Notes: generated from the sequence alone by a model not told the origin. Counted from the first letter of the stretch, positions 35,003 to 45,924 are shown. The stretch: 64,000 bases of DNA from Acarospora socialis (GCA_025617375.2 JAMYGW020000008.1:1736001-1800000), one strand, 5' to 3'. Numbers and translations are program-made.

Positions 35003-36147
35003 TTAAGACTCCCGGGTGGCCTTAGCAAACACCTTGGCCGCGTATGCTTGCTCCACCATTCCCTTGGCGACAGCCGTGCGCTCGTCGAGGTCTTCTTTAG
35101 GCAGTCCAAGCTTCGCATTGTCCAAACCGCGCCTGCTCTCGTAGTCGCCCCCGCCGTTGGGGAAAAACGCCCTGACGAACGACGCCATCGCGGCCCCCAT
35201 GCGCGCAGACATGGGGTCCTGTGCGCTCTTCATCGCCTCCATGCCCTTCTGATAGCGCTCCTTGCTGGGCTCCTTTTCGATCGTCCAGTCCGAGTCCTTA
35301 TCACCAGAGACGCGCTTCCAGCTTTCGAATATGTCCTTCTGACTGATCAAGAAGCTGGAGATGACGAGCGGTTTGTTGCGCCACGTGTCCACCGTCAGGC
35401 TCTTATCGTCCGCATCCTCGGGCAACTCTTTTAAGTTCAACAAAGCGGCAACGGCGCGCGCGCACTGCTCCCACGTGGTGAGATTAATCTTGGTCGTACC
35501 ATCGTCGTACAACGTGAGCTTCTTGTTGGCAAAGTCGAACCCGAACCAGAGGGGCCCCATGGCAAGACTGTACTCGTACCACAAGCTGCAGATCATAGAG
35601 GTCCAGGAGCAGCCGGCGGCCTCGATCTCGGCGAGCATGCTCTTATAGTCGACGCTCAGCGGGGTTTCCTTGATTAGAGCTTCGTTGGAGCCGTCCAGGT
35701 CGAAGAGATTGGGCATGATGTGCGGGACCCCGGCTTTGGCGGCCGCTTGGACGATCTTGGAATGGACATCTGGCGGAACCGTGGCGGCAAGGGTGATGAC
35801 GAGGAATTGCTGGCCTTCCAGGGCGGCGACGACGGTCGACTCGTCGTTGTAGTCAACGGGTATTGCCTTGACGCCGGACGGGACTTTGTTCGTGCTGCCT
35901 TGGCGCGTCAGGGCGGTGACGGTGTGCTTGCCGGTCTTGACGAGGGCTTTGGCGATGTGCTCGCCCATTTGGCCGCTCGCCTGTGTATCAAGTTAGTAGG
36001 CATGTGTGTGTGGTGGAAGGGAGTGATCAGAGGACATGGAGAGAGTGTCGCGTAAACAATGGCAGCTAAACTTACCCCGACGATAGCAACCCGCCCAATG
36101 CGATTGGTAAAGCCCGCAGGCATATCCTTGGCGTATTTCGGAGCCAT
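35003..36147 (-). CDS. NmrA-like / isoflavone reductase-like NAD(P)-binding protein
   Basis: Exons (complement) 36147-36076 and 35980-35003 give 349 aa. The 95-nt intron has a GTAAGT donor and CTACTAAC branch. Splicing assembles the Rossmann motif VAIVGASGQMGEHIAKAL (GxxGxxG), which neither exon encodes alone. Other family marks are HTVTALTR, a KAAAKAGVPHIMPNLFD-like strand (QAAAKAGVPHIMPNLFD) and GFDFANKKLTLYDDG. Members of this atypical SDR group are either redox sensors that bind transcription factors or reductases in aromatic metabolism; they often sit in metabolite clusters. It is intact, unlike most neighbours. Confidence 0.9.
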
Positions 36148-36332
36148 GTTTCAAGCAAAGTTGCAAGTCTCTAATGCCGTAGTGGTGTTCTTCAAGGAGG
36201 AGGTCGAGGAGCTGCGACAAGGCTCCTCCGTAATGACTGAAAAAAGAAGTGACGCTCATGTGAAAGTGCTGAGGACGACCAACTTGCAGAGCTGATTGTG
36301 CTTACCACAATTGTAAAGGGTCTCCATACTCG

Positions 36333-36360
36333 TAAGTCCTAAATCCTAAGTCCTAAGTCC
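36333..36360 (+). repeat. Four 7-bp tandem repeats (TAAGTCC)
   Basis: Four consecutive units, TAAGTCC with one variant TAAATCC, upstream of the NmrA-like gene (about 190 bp before its start on the opposite strand). The unit is not the fungal telomere repeat (CCCTAA), though superficially similar. Confidence 0.8.
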
Positions 36361-36763
36361 GCATCGTGCAGGGAGACAGGCTGCTTTGGTAATGGCCGAC
36401 GCGGCCACCCACCCGGACAATTCGCTCCCTTTACATTGGAGGCGGACACACGGGGCTAGCGACTCTTTCAATACTCCAATCTCTAAGACCCCTGATCACT
36501 TCACCTTGCATACCCGCGCAAGGAGTCATGTTATGACTGTGTCCGAATCCCCATGAAGAAAAGATAGGCCTGCGGTTGCTCTATATACTTAGGAAGTCAG
36601 CAGAGTTTCAATCCTCAGGGCGCTGCCATCTGGTCAGAGTTCTTGGACCAGCGGCTGTCCCAATCTTGGATAGTTTCTACTGCTGTGTGTCCTATCTTCA
36701 GGCAACATGGAGCCAAGGAGTCAACTCTTGATATACCGGCCAATTTAACAAAGGGCCGGAAGA

Positions 36764-38185
36764 GCTTGCGAAACCTGCAGAAGGAGAAAGATCAAACGCG
36801 ACGTATCGATGACAGGCACTCCTTGTACCAATCGCGACATCCATGATCGGTATTGCTACGTCGAAAAAAGTAGGCAGGGCAAGAAAGTCACCTATCCGAA
36901 AAGAGCTTTCCTCTGCATGCCAGCAACTCTAAGTGTTGTCTGGGGCTGACAAGCTGTTCACTCCAACAGAAAGCCGCGAACTTATCATGCGAAACAGCAC
37001 TTAGCATTCACTGGGTCGTCTCATAGACCTGGAGAAAGCCATTCTGGCCCTCAGTCTGTTGTGTACTAGCCAATAGCGCACACGCAGCACACAGCCGCCA
37101 TAAGGCTAAAAGCTTGAACATCAGGAGCCAGAACTCAGTTCAAAGCACCCGAGTAAGAGATATTTTGTCGAGCGGGGTGTACGGAAATATTTGTGCGTCG
37201 AATCTTTCGCCTTTACATGGCATGAATGACCTTGCTGATCCCTAAGCTCAGATCGACCATCTGAAGAAATCTCTTGGGAATAATCTCTTGGTCAAATTGA
37301 TTGCAGTATCCTCCGCCGAGAACCCTCTTACGCACGCATCGTATCGAAACCTTGCGTCGAACCTTCAGCCAACCCAGATGAGAACACAACGACCGCGGGA
37401 TCGACAGAAGAAGAGCAGTCCTCGACGACCTGCCCATTTCAGAAGGACCGCATCTTGCCCGACTTCATACAAAGCATCCGTAGCAGTGCCAGCTTGCAGG
37501 ATATGCATTGTCTCTGGGAAAAGGGCGCATTCACGATGCCGGATACTCATCTTAGAAGCGCGCTTGTTCACTGTTTTGTCGAATACGTACATCCTACGAT
37601 GCCAACGATTGACTTGCACGAATTTTTGCGCGCGCTCGATGCGTCATCTGGTACCTCGAGACCTAGGATCAGCATCTTACTGTTTCGAGCCGTAATGCTC
37701 TCTGCTGTTGCGTTTGTTGATTCCGACTTGCTTAGAAACATGGGCTTACGTCGCGCAGAGCTGCTAGAAGACTTTCTACGAGCGTGCCAAGGTATGACAT
37801 GCTCATCAACTCTGTACACAGCAAGTGAAGCCCGAGCTTATGACGCATGTAGCTTCTTTATGACGTTGAATTCGTGCACTGGCCGCTGTGTATTCTCCAA
37901 GCCCTGCTGCTGTTAACTCATGCTGTTAACTCACTGCACGGAAAGGCCAGGTGATCTGAAGGACGGTTGGCACTGGCTCTGTATAGCAATATCTCTAGCA
38001 TTCTTTTTGGGTCTCCCTCGCAACCGCCCAAAGAGGCAACGAGGCGACTATGTATGGTGGCAAGCTTGGAGGATATGGTGGACTTCCCTCAGGGCTATGT
38101 CCGAGGTCACAGACTCATTTACGGGACGACCTATATTAGGCAAACACGAAACCTTTGCTTTCTATCATCCAGCAGCGTTCGGTAG
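36764..38185 (+). pseudogene. Degraded Zn(II)2Cys6 transcription factor
   Basis: At 36764 a Zn2Cys6 binuclear cluster is recognisable: ACETCRRRKIKRDV, then GTPCTNR and DRYCYVEKSRQGKK. The third and fifth cysteines read Arg (CGC at 36797 and 36833, one T-to-C change each from TGC). Stops fill about 36,900-37,390. The fungal transcription factor middle-homology domain then appears: LPDFIQSIRSSASLQD, ALVHCFVEYVHPTMPTIDLHEF, LLFRAVMLSAVAFVD. After a probable broken intron it continues as YDVEFVHWPLCILQALLLLTH; a 13-bp tandem duplication then shifts the frame, and TERPGDLKDGWHW ... DYVWWQAWRIWW resumes. The pattern is that of cutinase transcription factor 1-type regulators. The 3' end is missing, replaced by an ABC transporter remnant. 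Confidence 0.85.
37908..37933 (+). repeat. Exact 13-bp tandem duplication
   Basis: TGCTGTTAACTCA at 37908-37920 is repeated immediately at 37921-37933. It lies inside the conserved ALLLLTH block of the transcription-factor pseudogene and, being 13 bp, shifts the frame. A single copy would keep the conserved block in one frame. Confidence 0.95.
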
Positions 38186-38194
38186 TTCACAAAA

Positions 38195-40430
38195 TTGCAA
38201 CGATCTACTGTACTTGTCTTCCAGGTCTCTGTGTTCTTGATCATCCTCTATTTCGAGGTTGGTCTTAAGGCCTCGGCTGCTGCGTTTTTCACCTACTGGA
38301 TCGTGATCTTTTCCACGACCATGTGCATGACGGCCTTTTTCCGAGTAATTGGTGCTGCATCCCCCAACTTCAATGTAGCATCAAAACTCTCCGGGTTCGG
38401 AGTGTCTGCCATATTCACATTCACCAGCTACATGGTTCCAAAGACTTCAATGCATTCATGGTTCGTTTGGTAATACTGGATCGACCCTTTGGCCTATGCA
38501 TTTCAGTTTCTCTTGTACAATGAGTTCCATGGACAGAGCACACCCTGCGCCAACAACAACCTGATCCTCAACGGTTTGACCTATCATAATATTGCAAATC
38601 AAGCATGCTCCGGCGTCGGAGGGGCCGCCAAAAGTGCCACCTCAGTAACCGGGGACCAATATCTGGCGCCACTCGCTTATAGCCACTTGCATCTGTGGAG
38701 AAATCTTGACGATTTATGGGTATTCTTGCCCTTTTTGTGGGCATATCTCGACGGAAAGCAACATCTGGCAACAGCGGGTACCTGCTCCTTCCACGAGAGA
38801 AGGTCAAGCAAAACGTGAAATTACTCAGCAAGAACGAGGAACCACTGACACCCGAGAAATCTATAAAACTTCCTTCAAGCACCGACTCAGAGACGGCAGT
38901 CGAGGATAGATTGATTCGAATTACCACCGTCTTTACTTGGCAGAACTTGAGTTACATCATCAAAACCCCATGGGGCGATCAAATTCTCTTGGATAATGTG
39001 TAGGGCTGGGTACAAACTGAAATGCTAATGGCACTCATGGGCTCATCAGGAGCTGGCAAAACAACCCTACTTAACGTTCTTGCTCAGCGTAAGACCGTCG
39101 GAACCATTCGTGGTTCGATCATGGTTGATGAACGCCGTTGTCTGTCTCATTCCAACGGTCAGCGGGATATTGTGAACAGATGGACGTTCACGAACCCCTT
39201 GCTACAGTGCGAGAGGCTTTGGAATTTCTGCTTTGCTTCAACAGAGTCAAAATGCCTGCAAAGAGGAGAAATTAAGGTACGTGGATTCCATTATCAACCT
39301 TCTCGAATCGCGCGACATCGAACACACTCCGATCGGAAAGACTGGGGCCGGCTTGTTCGTGGAGCTGCGGGAACGGTTGACAATCAGCATTGAAATTGTG
39401 TCCAAGCTGAGTATCTTGATCTTCCTGGATGAGCCAACCTCAGGTCTTGAAAAGCAGGCTGCCTTTAACACTGAGATTCCTGAAGAAACTTACTACTATT
39501 GGGCAAGCCATTTTAGTAACCATACATTAACTCTTAGTTTCGTTGTTTACACAATTCAACACACTTTTACTGCTCATTAGAGGTGACAAGATCATCTATT
39601 TCAGCAATATTAGAGATGACACGATAACCATCAAAGAATACTTTAGCCGTCATGGAGCTCCTTGTCCACCATCCGCAAAATTGGCTGAGCATATGATTAA
39701 TATCATCTCTGGATCGCTCTCTCAAGGCAAGGACTAGAGCCACATCTGGCTTCAATCACCCGAACATAAAAAGTCGTCCAGGAGCTCAACCACATCGTCA
39801 GTGACGCTGCTGCAAAAGAGCCTGGGACCCTGGACGACGGCCATCAATTTGCGACAACCCTGTAGGAGCAGATAACGCTCGTCATTCACTGGAATAGCGT
39901 CTCGTTATACTGCATTACCGAATACATCAACAACAAATTCATGCTGCATATCATCTCCCCGCTCTTCACCGGCTTTAAATTCTGGATGATCGGAGACACA
40001 GTTGGAGACCTCCAGCTCCGACTCTTCTCCATCTTCAATTTCATTTTCGTCGCACCTGGAGTGATTGACCAACTCCAGCCCCTCTTAATAGATCAATGTG
40101 ACACTATGAAATGTGCAAAAAGAGATCAAGGTATACTTATGGTGGGCATTTGTGACGGGTCTGGTCGTCTTCAAGATCCCCTACCTCTGCATCTGCGCCG
40201 TGCTCTATTTCGCTTGCTGGTCCTACACCACCGGCTTCCCCACCTCCTCGGACAAGGCCGGCGCATCCTTTTTTCGTCGTGCTCATGTACAAATTTGTCT
40301 ACACCAGCATTGGCTAATTCGTCGCGGCCTAGGTACGCCCCCAACGCCGTCTTCGCATTCCTCGTCAACCCGCTCATCATCGGCGTCCTCGTCCCCTTTT
40401 GCTGGCACAGACACAATTTGTATGAGGAAA
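38195..40430 (+). pseudogene. 5'-truncated PDR-type ABC transporter remnant
   Basis: The remnant starts in the middle of the first membrane domain (VFQVSVFLIILYFEVGLKASAAAFFTYW, MTAFFRVIGAA) and continues through WFVW, stop, YWIDPLAYAFQFLLYNEFHG and the large extracellular loop (GVGGA, SVTGDQYL). The second nucleotide-binding domain follows: Walker [19 protein letters not shown], a damaged signature and Walker [12 protein letters not shown]. The second membrane domain starts at INNKFMLHIISPLF, with FWMIGDTVGDLQLRLFSIFNF and [17 protein letters not shown]. At least five frameshifts or stops occur. The first nucleotide-binding domain is missing. Intact relatives (about 1,450 aa) pump drugs and metabolites out of the cell. 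Its 5' break abuts the transcription-factor relic. Confidence 0.88.
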
Positions 40431-40749
40431 ACAGAATTAAGGACTATGATTAGTCAATTTAGCATAAGGTATGCAACAAGCAGTCCACAATGTCATGACC
40501 CTATACCTTGGGGAGGGAGATAGAGTTTAGGGTTATCTGACAGCTGAAAGCTGACAACTGCGAGCTGACAGCTGCATTAGCTCGCTTCGCTTACAGGAAC
40601 CAAACATGCCCTTCCACCTTAACGATTTAGGCAACAACATGTTGAAGTCTGATGCACTGGACGACTACTTCGAAAAATTCTTAAAAATAATGGGCAGACC
40701 TTCATCCATTAGGTTTGCCTGGAAGAGATAGGACTTTAGACCTCGATTG

Positions 40750-43038
40750 ATGAAGCCAGCTGCAGCACGATCTCTCCTTTCTCTCACGCTAGACTTGCAC
40801 CCGAATACCTTACAAAGTCTTCCGTACAGAGTCTGCTTCAGATGCCGCCGGCGCTGTCCGGCAGGGCATTGTGTTCCTGAGTTTGCAATCAAATATCTAT
40901 GCAAAATGGGGCAAGCAGAGCAGACACGGCTGGTGAGGCTATCAACTGGCGTCCTTGAGGAGTATGGAATAGATTCAATGCCGCCTTATATTGCAGTCTC
41001 GCATGCATGGGCCGATGGTCTTTTCAATCCGGAAACCTCATTCTTTGACACCATTGGAGGTCAAGCCTTTCTAGGCTCAATCAACCTCCAGATACAGTCC
41101 CTACATGATTTGGATCATTGCTGGGTCGACACCTTTTGCATAAATCAGGCTTCCGAGGCAGATAAGCATCGTCAGATTCCTCTGATGGGCAGTATTTATT
41201 CAAAAGCCGAGTCAGTTGCCGTCATGCTTCCCTATGATCTTCAAACTACCCAAGCGGATGTGGACAGACTTGCAGAGGCTCTAGAACCAGCATTCAAAAT
41301 GGTTGAGGATGACGACTGGAGTGCGAAGCGGGTGAGACGATGTAAGGAAGAGCCTCTCAAGTCTCTACTGATCCGAGCGTTGTACGGCATGAGCCACCTA
41401 ATCAAGGGTTCGTGGGCAAAGCGTGTATGGACTGCCCAAGAGTTCATTCTTGCGAAAGCTGTCATATGGATCGGTACAGATCATCTGTCAATTTGCGTTG
41501 CTGACAGTCACTTCTACGCTACCCTCGCTATCTTCAACAAACTTTCTTCCGTTGAGCACTTTGAAAGACTGCAGCAGCTGAGGGTGTGTTTGTGGGCGTT
41601 GCTCCTTTTCCGTCTCGAGGACAACGACCGAACCAGAGTCATTACCCAGATCAGCCAGCGGGAATGTAGCGTCCCGCAAGATATAATCTACGGAGCTATG
41701 GCGGCTTCTGGGGTAAGTGTCACTGTTTCTCAAAGCCAGCGAGCAGAGGATGTTTGGCGGTTGTGGTGGGAAGCTGCAATTGAACAGCAGCATGTCCGCT
41801 GGGCTTGCTGCGCAATCATGTGGAAGACTCCCTGCGTACCTCCGCTACTTCGAAACTCTAACTGTGCGATGCCACCCTTCGAGGTGCGTCAGATAGCATC
41901 GGATGTGCTCAACTTTGATCGAGTCGAGCCCCTGGGCCCGGTAGCGCTGAAGGATGGCACAGTGTCACTGTACGGATATGGTGTGGGTGTCTGCAACATC
42001 GTCGCCCATCTTGGACGTTATCACAAATTTATCACACCGGACTGTTCGCATGTGTATGAGGCCAACCTTACCTTCATCCTGTGGTCTCATGGCAACTTCA
42101 AGCGTGCTTTCCGAGTTGCAACCGCATTGAGCGCGGGACACTTCAAGATCAGAAATCTGCTTCTTATCGCCCAAGTCCTCACGTCTAACTACTCGAAAGC
42201 TGTATGGGCAGTCAAGAACAACAGGCAAGACTCCTTCAACCCTGTTTTTCGTTCCTATGAGCAGCACAAGACCTACACACACTTCACCGGAATTCAAGGT
42301 CACCAATTGGTTTCTGTTGCCGGGACTGGTCTGGAAGTGTATTTGGCTACTATATCGAATACCATCACAACCACCGATATTGCCATATTGATGCCAGGTA
42401 AACCACCGCAAGGCACATTACGGGCCCTAGACTTCAATGTCACCCACGGAAGCGGTGAATTCGCCCCACGTTTTCTGACTATTGTCCAGTCGCCGTCAGT
42501 GTCACCTGCTTCCAACACAAGATATCCTCCACAGCCCGAAACTTTGCATAAGGTTGGCGTCACGTTACCGGTGAAGTTCTTTTTCCTCGACATGTACGGC
42601 CAGCACGATATTGAAGGCGGCGAGCCAGAGCCTTTCCATATTGGAGGCAACAGCTGCACCCTCTGCCGCGTCGAAAAGCCCGAGCGAGCTCCAGACACAC
42701 TCAGCAGCGATATTCGCCTTTACACCGGTGCAGAGCCGCTGTGCATGCCAAACGTTCAGATCAAGCCAAGAGTGAGAGCTTCACCCTTCGATCCTCGTAA
42801 GACGAGACGCCTGAACGGCAATGTCAGCGTCAAGTATGTCTGGAGACACATGTGGCGCCCACGGCCTCACAAAAGACGCGCAACGGAGGGAACGCCGGAC
42901 AACAATTCCTATAATGACTACATAAGGGCAACGCTTCGACCGACTGAGGCGAACAAGAAATTTCCTTCACAAACCACTGCTGCTGCGCTGCGTGCGACGC
43001 AGAGGGCATATTGGAAGAAAAACAAGTCTTTGGAGTAG
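40750..43038 (+). CDS. Heterokaryon incompatibility (HET) domain protein
   Basis: One uninterrupted exon, 762 aa from the ATG at 40750 (an ATG at 40909 is also possible). The HET domain starts at about residue 80 with PPYIAVSHAWADGL, continues with LDHCWVDTFCINQ and DKHRQIPLMGSIYSKAESVAVML, and closes with WAKRVWTAQEFILA: the three conserved HET blocks. The C-terminal 450 residues have no domain I recognise; a CTLCRVEKPER Cys pair and a basic tail end it. HET proteins trigger programmed cell death when incompatible individuals fuse, or act as immune-like effectors. It is intact beside a run of pseudogenes. Confidence 0.9.
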   Translation: MKPAAARSLLSLTLDLHPNTLQSLPYRVCFRCRRRCPAGHCVPEFAIKYLCKMGQAEQTRLVRLSTGVLEEYGIDSMPPYIAVSHAWADGLFNPETSFFDTIGGQAFLGSINLQIQSLHDLDHCWVDTFCINQASEADKHRQIPLMGSIYSKAESVAVMLPYDLQTTQADVDRLAEALEPAFKMVEDDDWSAKRVRRCKEEPLKSLLIRALYGMSHLIKGSWAKRVWTAQEFILAKAVIWIGTDHLSICVADSHFYATLAIFNKLSSVEHFERLQQLRVCLWALLLFRLEDNDRTRVITQISQRECSVPQDIIYGAMAASGVSVTVSQSQRAEDVWRLWWEAAIEQQHVRWACCAIMWKTPCVPPLLRNSNCAMPPFEVRQIASDVLNFDRVEPLGPVALKDGTVSLYGYGVGVCNIVAHLGRYHKFITPDCSHVYEANLTFILWSHGNFKRAFRVATALSAGHFKIRNLLLIAQVLTSNYSKAVWAVKNNRQDSFNPVFRSYEQHKTYTHFTGIQGHQLVSVAGTGLEVYLATISNTITTTDIAILMPGKPPQGTLRALDFNVTHGSGEFAPRFLTIVQSPSVSPASNTRYPPQPETLHKVGVTLPVKFFFLDMYGQHDIEGGEPEPFHIGGNSCTLCRVEKPERAPDTLSSDIRLYTGAEPLCMPNVQIKPRVRASPFDPRKTRRLNGNVSVKYVWRHMWRPRPHKRRATEGTPDNNSYNDYIRATLRPTEANKKFPSQTTAAALRATQRAYWKKNKSLE

Positions 43039-43470
43039 GTAGGTTGACAGCGGGATGCAACAACCCTCTGGTCACATGTTCCATCGGATCACCAGTGGGT
43101 GAAAGATACCAGAATGACAGATATTAGCAAACTTGTACCTTCGTACACCCTTTTACTCGTAGTCGTTAAGTTGTGTAGAGTTCTATAGTATAGATCACGA
43201 GGTATGGCGACGATGCCCTCAATGTAGTTCAGAATATCACTTATCAAATATCGTACCACAGTACTCCATCAGAAGAGGGTCTGGAAGTTACCACCTAAAC
43301 AGATGCTGTCATCTCTGTGCTGTGTCTAGCGCTTCCCCAGAATCGAAGCTGACAGTCACATCTGCGCTACCAGCTGGCGCTAACTCGACTGGGCCAGCGC
43401 GAGCAAACGCAATTTTCAAATAATTGTAAGGTCTACAGGAATCTACCTGATCGGTACACTCAACCCAGCA
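43039..43470. other. Intergenic region at the right edge of the accessory island
   Basis: About 430 bp between the HET gene and TRM7. No gene. It presumably contains the HET 3' UTR and the TRM7 promoter. Confidence 0.45.
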
Positions 43471-44625
43471 ATGGGTAAATCCTCCAAAGACAAACGCGAC
43501 GCCTACTACCGGCTCGCCAAAGAACAAGGCTGGCGCGCCCGCTCCGCCTTCAAATTGATCCAACTGGACGAAGAATTCAACCTCTTTGGAGGCGTGACCC
43601 GCGTCGTCGACCTCTGCGCCGCCCCCGGGAGCTGGAGCCAAGTCTTGAGCCGAGTCCTCATCAAAGGCGAGCCCTTTGGGCGACGCGCGCGAGAGGAAAA
43701 GCAGCGACAAGAACGGCGCAACGATCCCGAAGCCGGGAAAGACGAAATGCATGAGGAAGCGAGACTCCAACCCCGACAGAACGTCAAGATTGTCGCCATC
43801 GACCTGCAGCCCATGGCACCCCTCGACGGCATCACGATGCTGAAAGGCGACATCACGCACCCGTCCACGATCCCGCGCATCCTGCAAGCCCTCGATCCCG
43901 AAACCTACCCCTCCCCTTTGCCCTCTTTCTCTTCCTCCTCCACCACCGCACCAAGCCCCTCCCCGCACCCCGTCGACCTCGTCATCAGCGACGGCGCCCC
44001 CGACGTCACGGGCCTGCACGACTTCGACATCTACATCCAAGCGCAACTCCTCTTCTCCGCCCTGAACCTGGCCCTGTGCGTCCTGAAGCCCGGCGGCAAG
44101 TTCGTGGCCAAGATCTTCCGCGGCAAGGACGTCGATCTCATCTACGCGCAACTGAAGGTCCTCTTCGACCGCGTGCATTGCGCCAAGCCGCGGAGCAGTC
44201 GCGCCAGTAGCGTCGAGGCGTTTGTCGTTTGCGAGGGATTTCGGCCGCCGGAGGGCTTTAGAGCGGGTTTGGAGACGCCGTTGGGGGTAGGGGGGAACGG
44301 GACGGATGTAGGGGTGGGATCGGAGAGGGGAGAGGGCGAGGATGGGAAGAGGCAGGGGGAGAGGCAGAGGCAGAAGAAGACCGTCAGGGACGATGGGGTG
44401 ACGGTGCTGGAGTTCGAAGAGGACGAGGAGGATCCCAATAGGTGGATCGCGCCGTTCTTGGCGTGTGGGGATCTGTCGGCTTGGGATGATGCCGATGCGA
44501 CGTACCATTTGCCGGAGAACTGGGTCAGTTTGGATCCGGTGCAGCCGCCGACGGCACCGCCGTATAAGAGGGCGTTGGAGATGAGGAGGAGGGAGGGTGG
44601 GGCGTATGGGAAGACGAAGTCATAG
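43471..44625 (+). CDS. TRM7: Trm7 tRNA 2'-O-ribose methyltransferase (FtsJ family)
   Basis: Single exon, 384 aa. The FtsJ/RrmJ fold is clear: [14 protein letters not shown] carries the first catalytic Lys (Lys28), [17 protein letters not shown] is the SAM-binding loop, [11 protein letters not shown] gives the Asp, [13 protein letters not shown] the second Lys, and [12 protein letters not shown] the Glu of the K-D-K-E tetrad. Trm7/FTSJ1 methylates riboses at positions 32 and 34 of the anticodon loop of tRNA-Phe, -Trp and -Leu, with Trm732 or Trm734 as partners. Two insertions relative to compact homologues are present: a charged segment at about 43,680-43,770 and a Ser/Pro loop at about 43,910-43,975, plus a Gly/charged linker near 44,285-44,390. 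Convergent with COQ5. Confidence 0.95.
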   Translation: MGKSSKDKRDAYYRLAKEQGWRARSAFKLIQLDEEFNLFGGVTRVVDLCAAPGSWSQVLSRVLIKGEPFGRRAREEKQRQERRNDPEAGKDEMHEEARLQPRQNVKIVAIDLQPMAPLDGITMLKGDITHPSTIPRILQALDPETYPSPLPSFSSSSTTAPSPSPHPVDLVISDGAPDVTGLHDFDIYIQAQLLFSALNLALCVLKPGGKFVAKIFRGKDVDLIYAQLKVLFDRVHCAKPRSSRASSVEAFVVCEGFRPPEGFRAGLETPLGVGGNGTDVGVGSERGEGEDGKRQGERQRQKKTVRDDGVTVLEFEEDEEDPNRWIAPFLACGDLSAWDDADATYHLPENWVSLDPVQPPTAPPYKRALEMRRREGGAYGKTKS

Positions 44626-44894
44626 AGGGTTATGGGGACATGGCATTGTTGGCGTTTCTGAGGGTTCGGTAGAAGAGGAGCGGCATTGCATGGCGTTTGG
44701 TGGTATCCTATCTAGCTGCGCACCGGTGGAGAAATCTAGGTGATTTTTGCCCATTGTTGTACATAGAGCTGCGATACTCATTGCAGCGATAACCGCCGAT
44801 ACGGGGAACCGGACGTCTATAGTCATATTCCTTCCATAGTATACCGAACACCAACGCGAGTATAAATCAACCAAATAGAAAATCCCAGTGGCAA

Positions 44895-45924
44895 TCACTT
44901 CCTCTTATCCAACGGCTTAACTCCCTTATGTATCGCCGCAATCCCACCCGTCAGATCCTCCCACCCCTTCCCCGGAATCAAAAACCCCGCCTCCTCAATC
45001 ATATCGCGAAACTCCCTCTGGCTCGGAAACCGCTCAATGCTCTCGACCAAATACTGATAACTGCCCCGATCCCCCGCCACCAGCTGCCCGATCAACGGAA
45101 TCGCCCCAAAGCTCCACCGCTTATACACCGCATCGAACAGGCCATTATTCACCTTACTGAACTCCAAGCACGCAAACACACCCCCTGGCTTGAGGACGCG
45201 AAACGCCTCCCGCAGCGCCGCTCGCTTGTCCGTGAAGTTGCGGATCCCGAACGCCACGGTGTAGAGGTCGACCGAGTCGCTTTCGATGGTGGGGAGCGTT
45301 TCCGCATTCGCTTCCAGGAAGCGGAGGCGGTCGCTACGCGCGTAGGGGGTGGCGAGACTGCGCTTGCGGCCCTCGGCCAGCATGGAGGGGTTGATGTCGG
45401 CGACGGTGACGCGCGTGTCGGCGTCGTGGTTGATGGTCGTGGCGTGGTCGAGCATGCGGAAGGCGATGTCGCCGGTGCCGCCGGCGATGTCAAGGATGTT
45501 CCAGCCTTTTGGTGGCGACGAAGTGGTGGAGGTGGTATTGGTGGCAGTGGTGGTGGGGAGGAGGGAAGGGTCGGTGCCCGGGTTGAGGGAGCGGACGAAT
45601 CGGTCTTTCCAGAGGCGGTGGATGCCGAGGGACATGAGGTCGTTCATGGTGTCGTAGGAAGAGGCTACAGAGGAGAATACAGCCCCGACTAGAATATGTT
45701 TCGTAAGCTTGAGTCCGCAGTATTGGAGCTCTCTCTTGCCCACCTTTGGATTGTTTGACAGACTCAGGGACGGTTTCGAAGCCGAAATGCGTCGTTCGAT
45801 CATTGTGTTTGGCTTGTTCTTGGGCTTGTCGTAATGAGCACGAAAAGCATCTGTAGGGCTGTTGAGTAGGTATCTTTCGACTTGAAATTGCTGTCAGTCT
45901 GCTCCATGCTGGTTTCGAGGCCAT
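44895..45924 (-). CDS. COQ5: Coq5 ubiquinone-biosynthesis C-methyltransferase, mitochondrial
   Basis: Exons (complement) 45924-45744 and 45688-44895 give 324 aa. The 55-nt intron joins SVKQSK to VGAVFSSVASSYDTMNDLMS, the conserved UbiE/COQ5 block. The N-terminus (MASKPAWSRLTAISSRKIP...) is basic and hydroxylated, a typical mitochondrial presequence, followed by THFGFETVPE. Methyltransferase motif I is ILDIAGGTGDIAFRM; later signatures are FGIRNFTDKRAALREAFRVLKPGG and LEFSKV. It C-methylates 2-polyprenyl-6-methoxy-1,4-benzoquinol on the matrix side of the inner membrane, inside the CoQ synthome. It is transcribed divergently from the E1-alpha gene, 233 bp away. Confidence 0.96.

Noticed and set aside
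36333-36360. Possible interstitial telomere repeat
   Set aside because: The unit is TAAGTCC (7 bp), not CCCTAA, and there are only four copies.
43309-44508. A 399-codon open frame antisense to TRM7
   Set aside because: It is the shadow of a GC-rich coding region; its low-complexity Leu/Pro/Arg and Val/Glu composition has no family match, whereas TRM7 motifs are complete.
44928-45692. A 254-codon open frame antisense to COQ5
   Set aside because: Same reason: a GC-rich shadow frame opposite a complete, conserved gene.
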